From Syntrophorhabdaceae bacterium (GTDB lineage: Bacteria; Desulfobacterota; Syntrophorhabdia; Syntrophorhabdales; Syntrophorhabdaceae), in the NCBI GenBank assembly GCA_026415675.1, contig JAOAGQ010000038.1, positions 32,491 to 96,490 on the forward strand: a DNA stretch of 64,000 nucleotides. Direction: 5' to 3'. Under the pieces are notes generated by a model that had not been told where the DNA came from, did no database searches, and was given only the letters and a program-made list of their open reading frames with translations. Positions 17,822 through 25,617 of this stretch are shown one piece after another. The position numbers and the translations under genes were made by a program. Within the stretch, counting starts at the first letter, position 1; the number at the start of each line of letters is the position of its first letter.

Positions 17822-18316
17822 TCAATCCTTGTAGTTTGTAAGGAATATCTTCTCTATCTCCTCTTCGATCTCCCCCTCTTCTTTGTTAAGGGCGATAGAG
17901 AGTTCCTTTTTTATAAGGTTTCGGGCAATCTCAAACATCTTCTTTTCGCCGAAAGAGAGTTCTTTCCATACACGAAGACTGTACAACTCCCTTAAAACCA
18001 TGGCGACCTCGTAGATGGAACCGCTTTTTATTTTCTCCATATACTCCTTGTAGCGCCTGTTCCAGGGGGCATTATCGTGGACAACATTCCTGTCCTTCAG
18101 AATATCGTAAACCTTTTTCACCTCAGAGGAATTGATTACGCAGCGGAGTCCGGCACTCTGTGTTCCGTCTACAGGAACCATGATCGTCATGTCTGTATCG
18201 AGGATCCTCATAACATAGAAAGATTGTTTCATGCCGGAAAACTCCCTTTCCTCTATTGATTCTATTTTTCCGACACCGTGACCGGGATAAACTGCTACAT
18301 TGCCTACCTCAAACAT
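17822..18316 (-). CDS. carD: CarD family transcription regulator
   Basis: A 164-residue protein with an N-terminal RNA polymerase-interacting Tudor-like domain (VGNVAVYPGHGVGKIESIEE) and a helical DNA-binding C-terminus (WNRRYKEYMEKIKSGS). CarD binds the RNA polymerase beta subunit and stabilises open promoter complexes. TGGAGGT precedes the ATG. It leads the yacL-ispD-ispF-gltX run. Confidence 0.95.
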   Translation of the reverse strand: MFEVGNVAVYPGHGVGKIESIEEREFSGMKQSFYVMRILDTDMTIMVPVDGTQSAGLRCVINSSEVKKVYDILKDRNVVHDNAPWNRRYKEYMEKIKSGSIYEVAMVLRELYSLRVWKELSFGEKKMFEIARNLIKKELSIALNKEEGEIEEEIEKIFLTNYKD

Positions 18317-18337
18317 TATACCTCCAGATTCTTAATT

Positions 18338-18349
18338 AGCTTATAAGCT
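18338..18349. other. 12-base perfect palindrome in the carD leader
   Basis: AGCTTATAAGCT is fully self-complementary and lies 22 bases before the carD ATG. It could be an operator, or occur by chance in this A/T-rich spacer. Confidence 0.3.
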
Positions 18350-18437
18350 TATTTAATATACTATATTTTCACAAATTTTTAAATAAGTAATTGTTTTTAC
18401 ACCCCTTATGGATCACGAAAGTTTGTTTAAAAATCCG

Positions 18438-18466
18438 TTGATGAATAGAGATTTTTCCATTATAAT
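18438..18466 (+). promoter_or_regulatory. strong sigma-70 type promoter of gltX2-smc
   Basis: TTGATG (18438-18443), 17 bases, and a perfect TATAAT (18461-18466). The start near 18473 gives a leader of about 55 bases with GGAGGG five bases before the TTG start codon of gltX2. Confidence 0.7.
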
Positions 18467-18528
18467 CTCATGCTAAAGTCTGAGTTTAACATCCAGGACT
18501 CGACCCTAATTAATTTCCGGAGGGAATT

Positions 18529-19932
18529 TTGATAGTTAAGACGAGATTTGCCCCGAGCCCTACAGGGAACCTACATATCGGGGGGGCGAGAACAGCCCTC
18601 TTCAATTATCTATTTGCAAAAAAGAATAAGGGCATATTTGTCCTGAGGATAGAAGATACGGATATCGAAAGGTCAAAGGAGATCTATGTTGAAGACATAC
18701 TGAACGGTCTTAAATGGCTTGGTATCGAATGGGACGAAGGCCCTTATTTCCAGAAAGAACGCATGGAAATATATAGAGATTACGCCTACAGGCTCCTCTC
18801 AAACGGTTATGCCTATAGATGCTACTGCACCCCGGAAGAGGTGGAGGAAAAAAGGAGGGTTGCCTTAAAGGAAGGGAAAAAACCGTCTTATGACAGGACA
18901 TGCCGGGACAGAAAAGACCACCCTGAAGGTAGGCCCTATGCCATCAGGTTCAAGGCCCCATTATCAGGGGAGGTTATTTTTGACGACATGATAAGGGGCA
19001 GGATTACCTTCTCCTGTGACGAACTCGATGACCTCGTTATATTAAGGAGTGATAACACACCAACGTATAATTTCACCGTTGTTGTAGACGACGCATCAAT
19101 GGGTATCACCCATATCATCCGGGGCGATGACCATATAAATAACACACCGAGGCAGATACTCATTTACAGGGCCCTCGATTTAGAAATACCCCAATTTGCC
19201 CATGTACCTTTGATCCACGGTAAGGATAGAACAAGGTTGAGCAAAAGGCATGGGGCCACCTCCCTCCTCGAATATAGAGATGAAGGTTTTATGCCTGAAG
19301 CCCTTATGAACTATCTCGCAAGGCTCGGATGGGCCTATGGAGACCAGGAGGTCTTCTCAAAGGAAGAACTCATAGACAAGTTCGACCTATCCCACGTAGG
19401 TAAATCCCCATCCATCTTCGATATGGATAAACTTTTATGGTTAAACGGCCACTATATAAAAACCCTTCCTGAGGACGTGGTCGCTGAGAGGCTCAAACCT
19501 TTTCTTGCGATGAAAGGTATCACCATTGATGATGAGGTGGAGAGGAAGGTACCCCTTGTTTTGAAACCTCTCAAGGAGAGGGCAAAGACGTTGAAAGAGA
19601 TGGCAGATATGGCCCTGTTCTTTTTTCAGGATGATTTTCCCTATGACATAAAGGCGAAGGACAAATTTCTTACCCCCGGGAATCTTGGTATCCTTGATAG
19701 TTTTCTTAAAGGTTTTGAGGCCCTTACCTCTCTTAACGAAACAGAACAGAAGAGGCTCATCGAAAGGATCATGGGAGAGTTTAATAAAAAGGCCGTTGAT
19801 GTAATCCAACCCATCAGGGTTGCCCTCTCGGGTAAGGATATAAGCCCTGGCATTTTTGAGGTGATAACCATTCTTGGAAGGGATGCGGTAATTAAGAGGA
19901 TAAAAAGGGCTATCGATGAAATTAGGGCATAA
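18529..19932 (+). CDS. gltX: glutamyl-tRNA synthetase, second copy
   Basis: 467 residues. The start codon is TTG, because the conserved MIVKTRFAPSPTG beginning has no other start and GGAGGG lies five bases before it. HIGH is NLHIGGARTALFNYLFA, the KMSKS loop is TRLSKRHGATS (about 245), and zinc ligands CYC and a following YDRTC are present. This copy is closer to typical bacterial GluRS than the one at 14235. It is the first gene of the transcript that runs on into smc. Confidence 0.94.
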   Translation: MIVKTRFAPSPTGNLHIGGARTALFNYLFAKKNKGIFVLRIEDTDIERSKEIYVEDILNGLKWLGIEWDEGPYFQKERMEIYRDYAYRLLSNGYAYRCYCTPEEVEEKRRVALKEGKKPSYDRTCRDRKDHPEGRPYAIRFKAPLSGEVIFDDMIRGRITFSCDELDDLVILRSDNTPTYNFTVVVDDASMGITHIIRGDDHINNTPRQILIYRALDLEIPQFAHVPLIHGKDRTRLSKRHGATSLLEYRDEGFMPEALMNYLARLGWAYGDQEVFSKEELIDKFDLSHVGKSPSIFDMDKLLWLNGHYIKTLPEDVVAERLKPFLAMKGITIDDEVERKVPLVLKPLKERAKTLKEMADMALFFFQDDFPYDIKAKDKFLTPGNLGILDSFLKGFEALTSLNETEQKRLIERIMGEFNKKAVDVIQPIRVALSGKDISPGIFEVITILGRDAVIKRIKRAIDEIRA

Positions 19933-19933
19933 C

Positions 19934-19950
19934 GGAGAATATCATTCTCC
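19934..19950 (+). other. perfect hairpin between gltX2 and smc
   Basis: GGAGAAT and ATTCTCC form a seven-base-pair stem around a three-base loop. No T-run follows, so it is not a standard terminator; it could shield mRNA ends or reduce downstream translation. Confidence 0.4.
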
Positions 19951-19968
19951 TATGAAGGGGTATGTCTC

Positions 19969-22900
19969 TTGAGGCTCTCCCGCCTTGAATTATTCGGTTT
20001 TAAATCATTTTTAAACAGGACGGTCTTTTCCTTTGACCAAGGGATTACCGCTATCGTGGGACCTAACGGGTGCGGTAAAAGTAATGTGGTTGATGCGATA
20101 GTCTGGGCCTCGGGAGAGAGGGGAACAAAGTCTCTCAGGGTAAAGGACATGGGGGATGTGATCTTTCACGGGAGCAACGGAAAGAGGCCTGTGAATATCG
20201 CAGAGGTGACTATAGGTCTTTCGGATAACGAGACGAACTATGAGATAAAAAGGCGTATTTACAGGGACGGGGTGAACGAATACTACCTCAACGGAAATCT
20301 CGTAAGACTCAAGGACATCCAGGATTTCTTTCTCGGCACCGGCATAGGGGTTAACTCATACGCTATTGTGGAACAGGGGAGGATCGAGTATTTCATCCAG
20401 ATGAAGCCCCATGAGAGACGTGTTGTCATAGAGGAGACAAGCGGCATCACAAGGTTTGAGGAGAAGAAAAGGGAAGCGATAATCCGTATGGAAGAGGTAA
20501 AATCAAACCTCGAAAGGGTGGAGGATATATACAGAGAGGTAACCACTTCCCTGGAGAAGGCGACTGTCGAGTGGGAGAGATGGCGAAAGTATAAGGCCCT
20601 ATCGGAAAAGCAAAACAGGATAGATTCGATGATCCTGATAGATGGTTACGGCAAAATCAGAAAAAGACTGGAAAAGATGTTTGAGAAAAAGGAAGGCCTT
20701 GAGAAAGAAATCCTGATAAAAGAGGGGGAGATTGCTGAGATAAAAGGGAGACTCCATTCAAAGGAAGAGGAGTTTGCCCTGATCGAAAGGGTCATAAGAG
20801 AGCTTGAGGTGGAGATAAAGGGTAAAGAGAAAGATATGGAGAACAGGCTTGTGGAGGTTGAATATATAGAGGGGGAGATTAAAAGACTTGAAAAGGAGAA
20901 GGGAGGCATTGAAAAAGAGCAGGAGAGGTTATCCCAAGAAATAGAAAGATACAAAGAAGAGATAAAAAAACTGGAGGATGAACTTACATCAAACACCCAT
21001 TCCCTCTCAAAGGGAGAGGAAGAAGGAAAAGAGTTAGAGAAGGCCCTCACAACATTGAAGGAGAAGGCAGAGGAGATTGAACAACTGATGGAGAAGGAGA
21101 GGGTAGGGCTTTTTGTGGTGGCAAACAGCATCGCAGAGGCAAAGAACAGGCTCGCCGAGATGGAGAGGATAGAGAGGGAAAGGGAGAGGAGAAGAAAAAA
21201 AAGGGAAGAGGATATCAAACGTTTCACGGAGAGGCTCGATGCCCTGAAAAAGAGGGTTGAGTATATAAAAGAGACCATAAACACGGAGAAAAATGAGAAG
21301 GACTCAAGGGTCCTAAAAATGGATGGCCTCTATAAAGAGAAAGAACGTCTCGGTAGAGAGTTGGAAGAGAAGAGGAGAACCCTCTATATGTTGAAGGCCG
21401 AGAAGAGGGGGAAGGAAGAGTATCTGAAACAGCTAACAAACAACAGGGGGGATCTCCCTCCAAAGATAAAAGAGATGAAGAAGCTTCTGGATGTGGCACG
21501 GATAGAAGAGGGAAAGGAGAAGGCCCTCGAGAGATTCTTCTCAAGGGAGATGCAGTACTATGTGGTTCCAGAAGGGAATATGGATAAGGTGGGAGAACTG
21601 GCAAGGAAATACGGGGAAAACCTGATCTTTTTCCCTGAGAAAGGGATTTTCGAACAGAAGGGGGATGAGGTTGAGATACATGTTGTCTGGATTACCACCC
21701 CTGAGGAAGGTTTCAGAAGGGTCTCAGAGGGTGAGGAGGGGATCTTTCTAAACGACGAGATATATATAGATTCAAGGGGTATAGTGATACAGGAGAGGGC
21801 GGAGAAGAGGATAGATATAAAGAAGTTTAAGGAGCAGAAGAGGGTCGAGGAGGAGCTTAAGGCCGTCGATGAGAGATTAAGAAATATAATAGCGGAAATA
21901 AATACCCTGGAGGCAGAGTTTAACCGTTACGATAAGGCTTATAAGTCCATAAGGCACGAGGTGAATCTAAAGGACGAAAACATTAAGAAAAAGGAGAAGG
22001 AGCTCACCCTCATTGAGGCAGAGGAGAAGACGATCAAGGAGAGGTTATCAGAACTCGATTCAGAGATAGACCTTTTTGAGGAGATAGACTCCGCTGAGGT
22101 AGAGAGGCTAACAAAAGAGAGGGCAGAGAAGGAGAAGGAGAAGGAGAGGCTCGAGGGGAGGCTCAACTTTTTAAGGGGGGAACAGGAGAAGAGAAGGAGA
22201 GAGTATGGGGAGGTTTCTGCAAAGTGGCATGAACTGACCCTCACATTAGAGAGAATAAGGGGAAGGATGAAGGCAATTTCAGAAAGGATAGAGAGGAATA
22301 AAGAGACGATTACAACCTATTCGGAAGAGATGGAGAAAAACAGAGAGAAAATCTTATTTACCGAAAATGAGATGGCGAGGACTAAGGCAAAAAGGGATCA
22401 GGTGGAAAGGGACTACGGAAGACTCAAAGACCAGTGCGAGAAGGAGATTAAACGATACGAAGATATAAAGGCCACATCCGGTAATGTCCATATGGAGAAG
22501 AAGAATCTGGAAGATCAGATAGAATCGGTACAGAAAGAGGTGGAAAAGATAAGGGCAAAACGGGAAGGTATAGAGACCGAGATGGCGGTGATGGGGGAAA
22601 AACTGGAGACAATAACGGAAAGGCTTGCCACAACTTATGGCATCACAAACCCCGATGGGGTGGCCTTGGATAAAGGGGTTGACCTTGAGAAGGAAAGGGA
22701 GGATATCTTAAAGGCCATAGGAGAGTTGGGGGATGTGAACTTCAGGGCAGAAAAAGAGTATGAGGAGTTAAAGGAAAGGGCATCTTTTCTTGAGAGACAG
22801 AAAGAAGACCTAAAAGAGGCGATGGAGGCCCTTAAAAAGACGATAATCAAAATCGATAGCCTCTCAAGGGAGATCTTTTTTGAAACCTTTGAAACGGTAA

Positions 22901-23307
22901 ACGGGGCATTCAAACGATTCACAGAACTTCTCTTCAAGGGGGGCAAGGGTTACCTCTCATTTAACCAGGAGATAGCAGGGGTGGAAATGTTCGTTCAACC
23001 TCCGGGGAAGAGAACAACGAGGATGGAGCTCCTCTCCGGGGGTGAGAAGACCCTGATATCCCTCGCCTTTCTCTTATCCCTTATGGATACAAAACCCTCT
23101 CCATTTTCCCTGATGGATGAGATAGACGCCCCTCTCGATGATGCGAACATCATCTCCCTCATGGATATCATAAAGGGTATAAGTACAAGGACGCAGATTA
23201 TCCTCATTACCCATAACAGGATCACGATGGAGGCCTCCGATGCGATATACGGCGTTACCATGGAGGAGGAGGGCATATCTAAGGTTGTATCTGTCAGACT
23301 AAAATAA
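19969..23307 (+). CDS. smc: chromosome segregation ATPase SMC
   Basis: A 1112-residue SMC. Walker A is GPNGCGKSNVVDA (about 31-43), the ABC signature LLSGGEKT (about 1020) and Walker B SLMDEIDAPLDD (about 1047). Two long coiled coils rich in E and K flank a central region (about 520-617) that should be the hinge. This hinge is compact and lacks the Gly-rich GGS-x-TGG segment and the usual GVHG beginning. SMC organises and separates chromosomes together with ScpA and ScpB, which are not in this window. The start is TTG; no ATG is available in frame before the conserved LSRLELFGFKSF. Confidence 0.95.
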   Translation: MRLSRLELFGFKSFLNRTVFSFDQGITAIVGPNGCGKSNVVDAIVWASGERGTKSLRVKDMGDVIFHGSNGKRPVNIAEVTIGLSDNETNYEIKRRIYRDGVNEYYLNGNLVRLKDIQDFFLGTGIGVNSYAIVEQGRIEYFIQMKPHERRVVIEETSGITRFEEKKREAIIRMEEVKSNLERVEDIYREVTTSLEKATVEWERWRKYKALSEKQNRIDSMILIDGYGKIRKRLEKMFEKKEGLEKEILIKEGEIAEIKGRLHSKEEEFALIERVIRELEVEIKGKEKDMENRLVEVEYIEGEIKRLEKEKGGIEKEQERLSQEIERYKEEIKKLEDELTSNTHSLSKGEEEGKELEKALTTLKEKAEEIEQLMEKERVGLFVVANSIAEAKNRLAEMERIERERERRRKKREEDIKRFTERLDALKKRVEYIKETINTEKNEKDSRVLKMDGLYKEKERLGRELEEKRRTLYMLKAEKRGKEEYLKQLTNNRGDLPPKIKEMKKLLDVARIEEGKEKALERFFSREMQYYVVPEGNMDKVGELARKYGENLIFFPEKGIFEQKGDEVEIHVVWITTPEEGFRRVSEGEEGIFLNDEIYIDSRGIVIQERAEKRIDIKKFKEQKRVEEELKAVDERLRNIIAEINTLEAEFNRYDKAYKSIRHEVNLKDENIKKKEKELTLIEAEEKTIKERLSELDSEIDLFEEIDSAEVERLTKERAEKEKEKERLEGRLNFLRGEQEKRRREYGEVSAKWHELTLTLERIRGRMKAISERIERNKETITTYSEEMEKNREKILFTENEMARTKAKRDQVERDYGRLKDQCEKEIKRYEDIKATSGNVHMEKKNLEDQIESVQKEVEKIRAKREGIETEMAVMGEKLETITERLATTYGITNPDGVALDKGVDLEKEREDILKAIGELGDVNFRAEKEYEELKERASFLERQKEDLKEAMEALKKTIIKIDSLSREIFFETFETVNGAFKRFTELLFKGGKGYLSFNQEIAGVEMFVQPPGKRTTRMELLSGGEKTLISLAFLLSLMDTKPSPFSLMDEIDAPLDDANIISLMDIIKGISTRTQIILITHNRITMEASDAIYGVTMEEEGISKVVSVRLK

Positions 23308-23314
23308 ATAGGGT

Positions 23315-24295
23315 TTACAGAAATAGATGCTCCATCAATCTGTTTAACATCTTTGCCCCTTTAACCTCTGTCTCAAATAGGGGGATTATGGCCCTTACCT
23401 TATCCCCAAATATCCTCCAAATTTCCTCCAGATGCTCTTCCTGCATCTTTATACGGTTCAAAACAAATTCCGCAGCGTTATCCCCTATCTTCTCCTTCTC
23501 GATGACCCCGTTTACAACAACACCCCCCACAGGTATTCCAAAATCGTAGAACCAATTTATGAATCTTGTTATTACGGCAATAGGAAGCGCCTCGGGCAAG
23601 GTGGCAAAAAAGAAGGCCGTTAACTCCTGGTTTGTAAGAAGACTCTGGGCCTTTGCCATCCGGTCTTTAAATTTCAGGAGATAATCGAGAAGGGGATCCT
23701 CCTCTTTCTTTTTTGTGAAGGAAAGGGCCTCCCTTAGGCTCTTTGCCTCATCCCTGCTCTTTAGCATCTTCTCCACCCACAGGGAATATACCTTGGACAT
23801 GCCGAGGAGTCGTCTTGCGTTGGCCGTGGGGGCCGTATCGAAGACATAGAAGTCGTATTCATCTTTAAACATGAGCTCTGTCATGTTTTCAAACATCGCC
23901 GATTCTTCAAAAGCAGGGTTCATCGTAGCCGATTCGACGAATTCGTCGGCCTTTGTCGTTATATCCGCAAACTTTAAAAACCAGTTTATCTTCTCCCTGA
24001 TCTCGTTCTTTGAACGTTCTATCGTATCCTTTGTATCGATTTCAAAGGCATAACAGAGTTTTTCGTCGCAAACATTGACCACCTTTCCAAAGACATCCGT
24101 CTCAAAAAGATTCGATAGACTGTGTACAGGATTTGTTGAGGCGAGAAGGGTCTTTTTTCCCTGCCTTGCTGCCCATAATGCCGCTGCCCCTGCCATAACG
24201 GTCTTACCTACACCACCCTTTCCACCGAAGAAAATGTATTTGAGTTTGGGGTGGTCTTCCATAAATTTTGTCATACTTATCTTTATCTCGTTCAT
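23315..24295 (-). CDS. ArsA-like P-loop ATPase, first of a pair
   Basis: A 326-residue protein of the SIMIBI class with a deviant Walker A (FFGGKGGVGKTVMA, about 20-33) and an A-loop-like STNPVHSLSNLF, where ArsA and Get3 have the switch I DPAHS-type motif; here DP is changed to NP. FYVFDTAPTANARRLL corresponds to the switch II region. The Cys residues that bind arsenite in ArsA are missing and no ars genes are near, so arsenite transport is unlikely. It is last in the cstA-89aa-ArsA-ArsA run and is similar in size to its neighbour, so the two may form a heterodimer. Confidence 0.85.
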   Translation of the reverse strand: MNEIKISMTKFMEDHPKLKYIFFGGKGGVGKTVMAGAAALWAARQGKKTLLASTNPVHSLSNLFETDVFGKVVNVCDEKLCYAFEIDTKDTIERSKNEIREKINWFLKFADITTKADEFVESATMNPAFEESAMFENMTELMFKDEYDFYVFDTAPTANARRLLGMSKVYSLWVEKMLKSRDEAKSLREALSFTKKKEEDPLLDYLLKFKDRMAKAQSLLTNQELTAFFFATLPEALPIAVITRFINWFYDFGIPVGGVVVNGVIEKEKIGDNAAEFVLNRIKMQEEHLEEIWRIFGDKVRAIIPLFETEVKGAKMLNRLMEHLFL

Positions 24296-24325
24296 CGTGA
24301 GACTCCTCTTTAACCGTGACTAATA

Positions 24326-25306
24326 TCAGGTGAACATCGTTGATGCCAGTTTCTCGATCATCTCAAGGCCTGTCACATCCCTCTCCATCTCAGGGACATG
24401 GGCTAAAATCTGACCTTTGAACTTCTCCTCAATGACCTTTAAATACTTCTCCTGCATGTTAAGTCTGTTCTTGAGATACTCAGGGATCTCGAGGCTTTTT
24501 AACTCCTTCGGCAGGACCCTGTTCACTATATAGCCACTTAAAGGCACTTCAAATTTGGCAAAGAGTTCTGCTGCCTTCAATGTGTCGTTTATGACCATTT
24601 CCTCGGCGGTGAGGACAAAGAAAAAGGCGGTCTTCTCTTTATCGGTTAAGATGGAGGACGATTTGTTGATCCTGTCCTTTATATATAGGAGCTCATTCAG
24701 GATCGCATCTTCGTCCAGCTCCTTATCCCTTTTCATCACCGCAGCGACCTGGTCGTATTCCCTCATCTGCTGTCTCAGGCCTGTGATCTTTTCGATCCAT
24801 TCATCGTAGACAGAGGCCATGCTCAGATAATATAGGGCATGGCCGAGAGGAACAAGGTCATATATATAATAATCAAACCCCCCTTTTACAACTATATCGA
24901 CCACCTCATCAAAGATCGCGCTCTCTTCCATCGCCGGCTCCGCAGCAGCGGCCTGGATGTAACTCTCGATCTCATCGGGAATCTTTTCCATACCGTACAT
25001 ATCGAGTATCTTCTGCCTTATCTCCTGCTGGTATTCCTTGACCCTCAGATCCGCATCAATCTCCTGTGCATAGAGGTTTGGCATGATCTCTGTCGGTCCT
25101 TTGCCGAAGATGTTCTGTTTGAATATGTCGCTTAATGAGGCCTGAGGGTCAACGGAGAAGACGAGGACCTTCTTTCCCTGTTTCGCAAGGTAAAATGCCG
25201 TGGCAGCTGAGAATGTGGTCTTACCGAGACCTCCTTTACCACCAAACATGATGTACCTTCTATCCGGGTAGTCTTCAAATATCTTTTTGAGTGAAATGGG
25301 AACCAC
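24326..25306 (-). CDS. ArsA-like P-loop ATPase, second of a pair
   Basis: Also 326 residues, with deviant Walker A MFGGKGGLGKTTFS and an intact switch I (VFSVDPQASLSDIF), so catalysis is more likely here than in its partner. IYDLVPLGHALYYL replaces the usual D-x-A-P-T-G-H switch II. The start is uncertain. GTG at 25306 overlaps the AAGGAGG ribosome-binding site, and the only codon at normal spacing (eight bases) is ATT at 25297, a rare start known from infC. No methionine codon comes before the P-loop. The function is unknown; both ATPases follow a conserved-looking 89-residue gene and cstA. Confidence 0.83.
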   Translation of the reverse strand: MVPISLKKIFEDYPDRRYIMFGGKGGLGKTTFSAATAFYLAKQGKKVLVFSVDPQASLSDIFKQNIFGKGPTEIMPNLYAQEIDADLRVKEYQQEIRQKILDMYGMEKIPDEIESYIQAAAAEPAMEESAIFDEVVDIVVKGGFDYYIYDLVPLGHALYYLSMASVYDEWIEKITGLRQQMREYDQVAAVMKRDKELDEDAILNELLYIKDRINKSSSILTDKEKTAFFFVLTAEEMVINDTLKAAELFAKFEVPLSGYIVNRVLPKELKSLEIPEYLKNRLNMQEKYLKVIEEKFKGQILAHVPEMERDVTGLEMIEKLASTMFT

Positions 25307-25323
25307 CTCCTTTTCTCAATGTC

Positions 25324-25593
25324 TTAAGCAAGGGCATCGGTCAGGTCTTTTTCCCTTAACATCCTCCTCTTCCAGGTGGCTATCTGGGGAACCACATAGG
25401 GAAGGAGCCTCAAAGAGTAATACGGAGGGAGTATGGGCACCCCGAGCATATCCCCCATGGTAATGAGGATAAAAAGATGTTCCATGCTTGCCCTTGTCTT
25501 CAGTGCAAAACGGGCCGAATCGTGGGCAGCGACGCCATACACAAACTCTTTAACGGCCTGAAAAAAACCACCCTTTTTCTTATCTTTCGTCAT
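25324..25593 (-). CDS. uncharacterised 89-residue protein linked to the ArsA-like pair
   Basis: A small basic protein with AAAGGAG seven bases before its ATG, so it is certainly a gene. It has a hydrophobic middle (EHLFILITMGDMLGVPILPPY, quoted in part, about 38-58) that could be one membrane segment or a hairpin, and Arg-rich ends. I do not recognise a family. Its place directly before the two ATPases suggests that it is their membrane partner or client (inference). Confidence 0.7.
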   Translation of the reverse strand: MTKDKKKGGFFQAVKEFVYGVAAHDSARFALKTRASMEHLFILITMGDMLGVPILPPYYSLRLLPYVVPQIATWKRRMLREKDLTDALA

Positions 25594-25617
25594 CTAACAT
25601 CTCCTTTTAGAATCTTT

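Noticed and set aside
18529..19932. Second gltX as a glutaminyl-tRNA synthetase
   Set aside because: Its opening FAPSPTGNLHIGG and the zinc ligands are those of bacterial GluRS; GlnRS has a different catalytic core sequence around HIGH.
23315..25306. Arsenite efflux ATPases (arsA)
   Set aside because: The metal-binding cysteines of ArsA are missing and no arsB, arsC, arsD or arsR gene is near.
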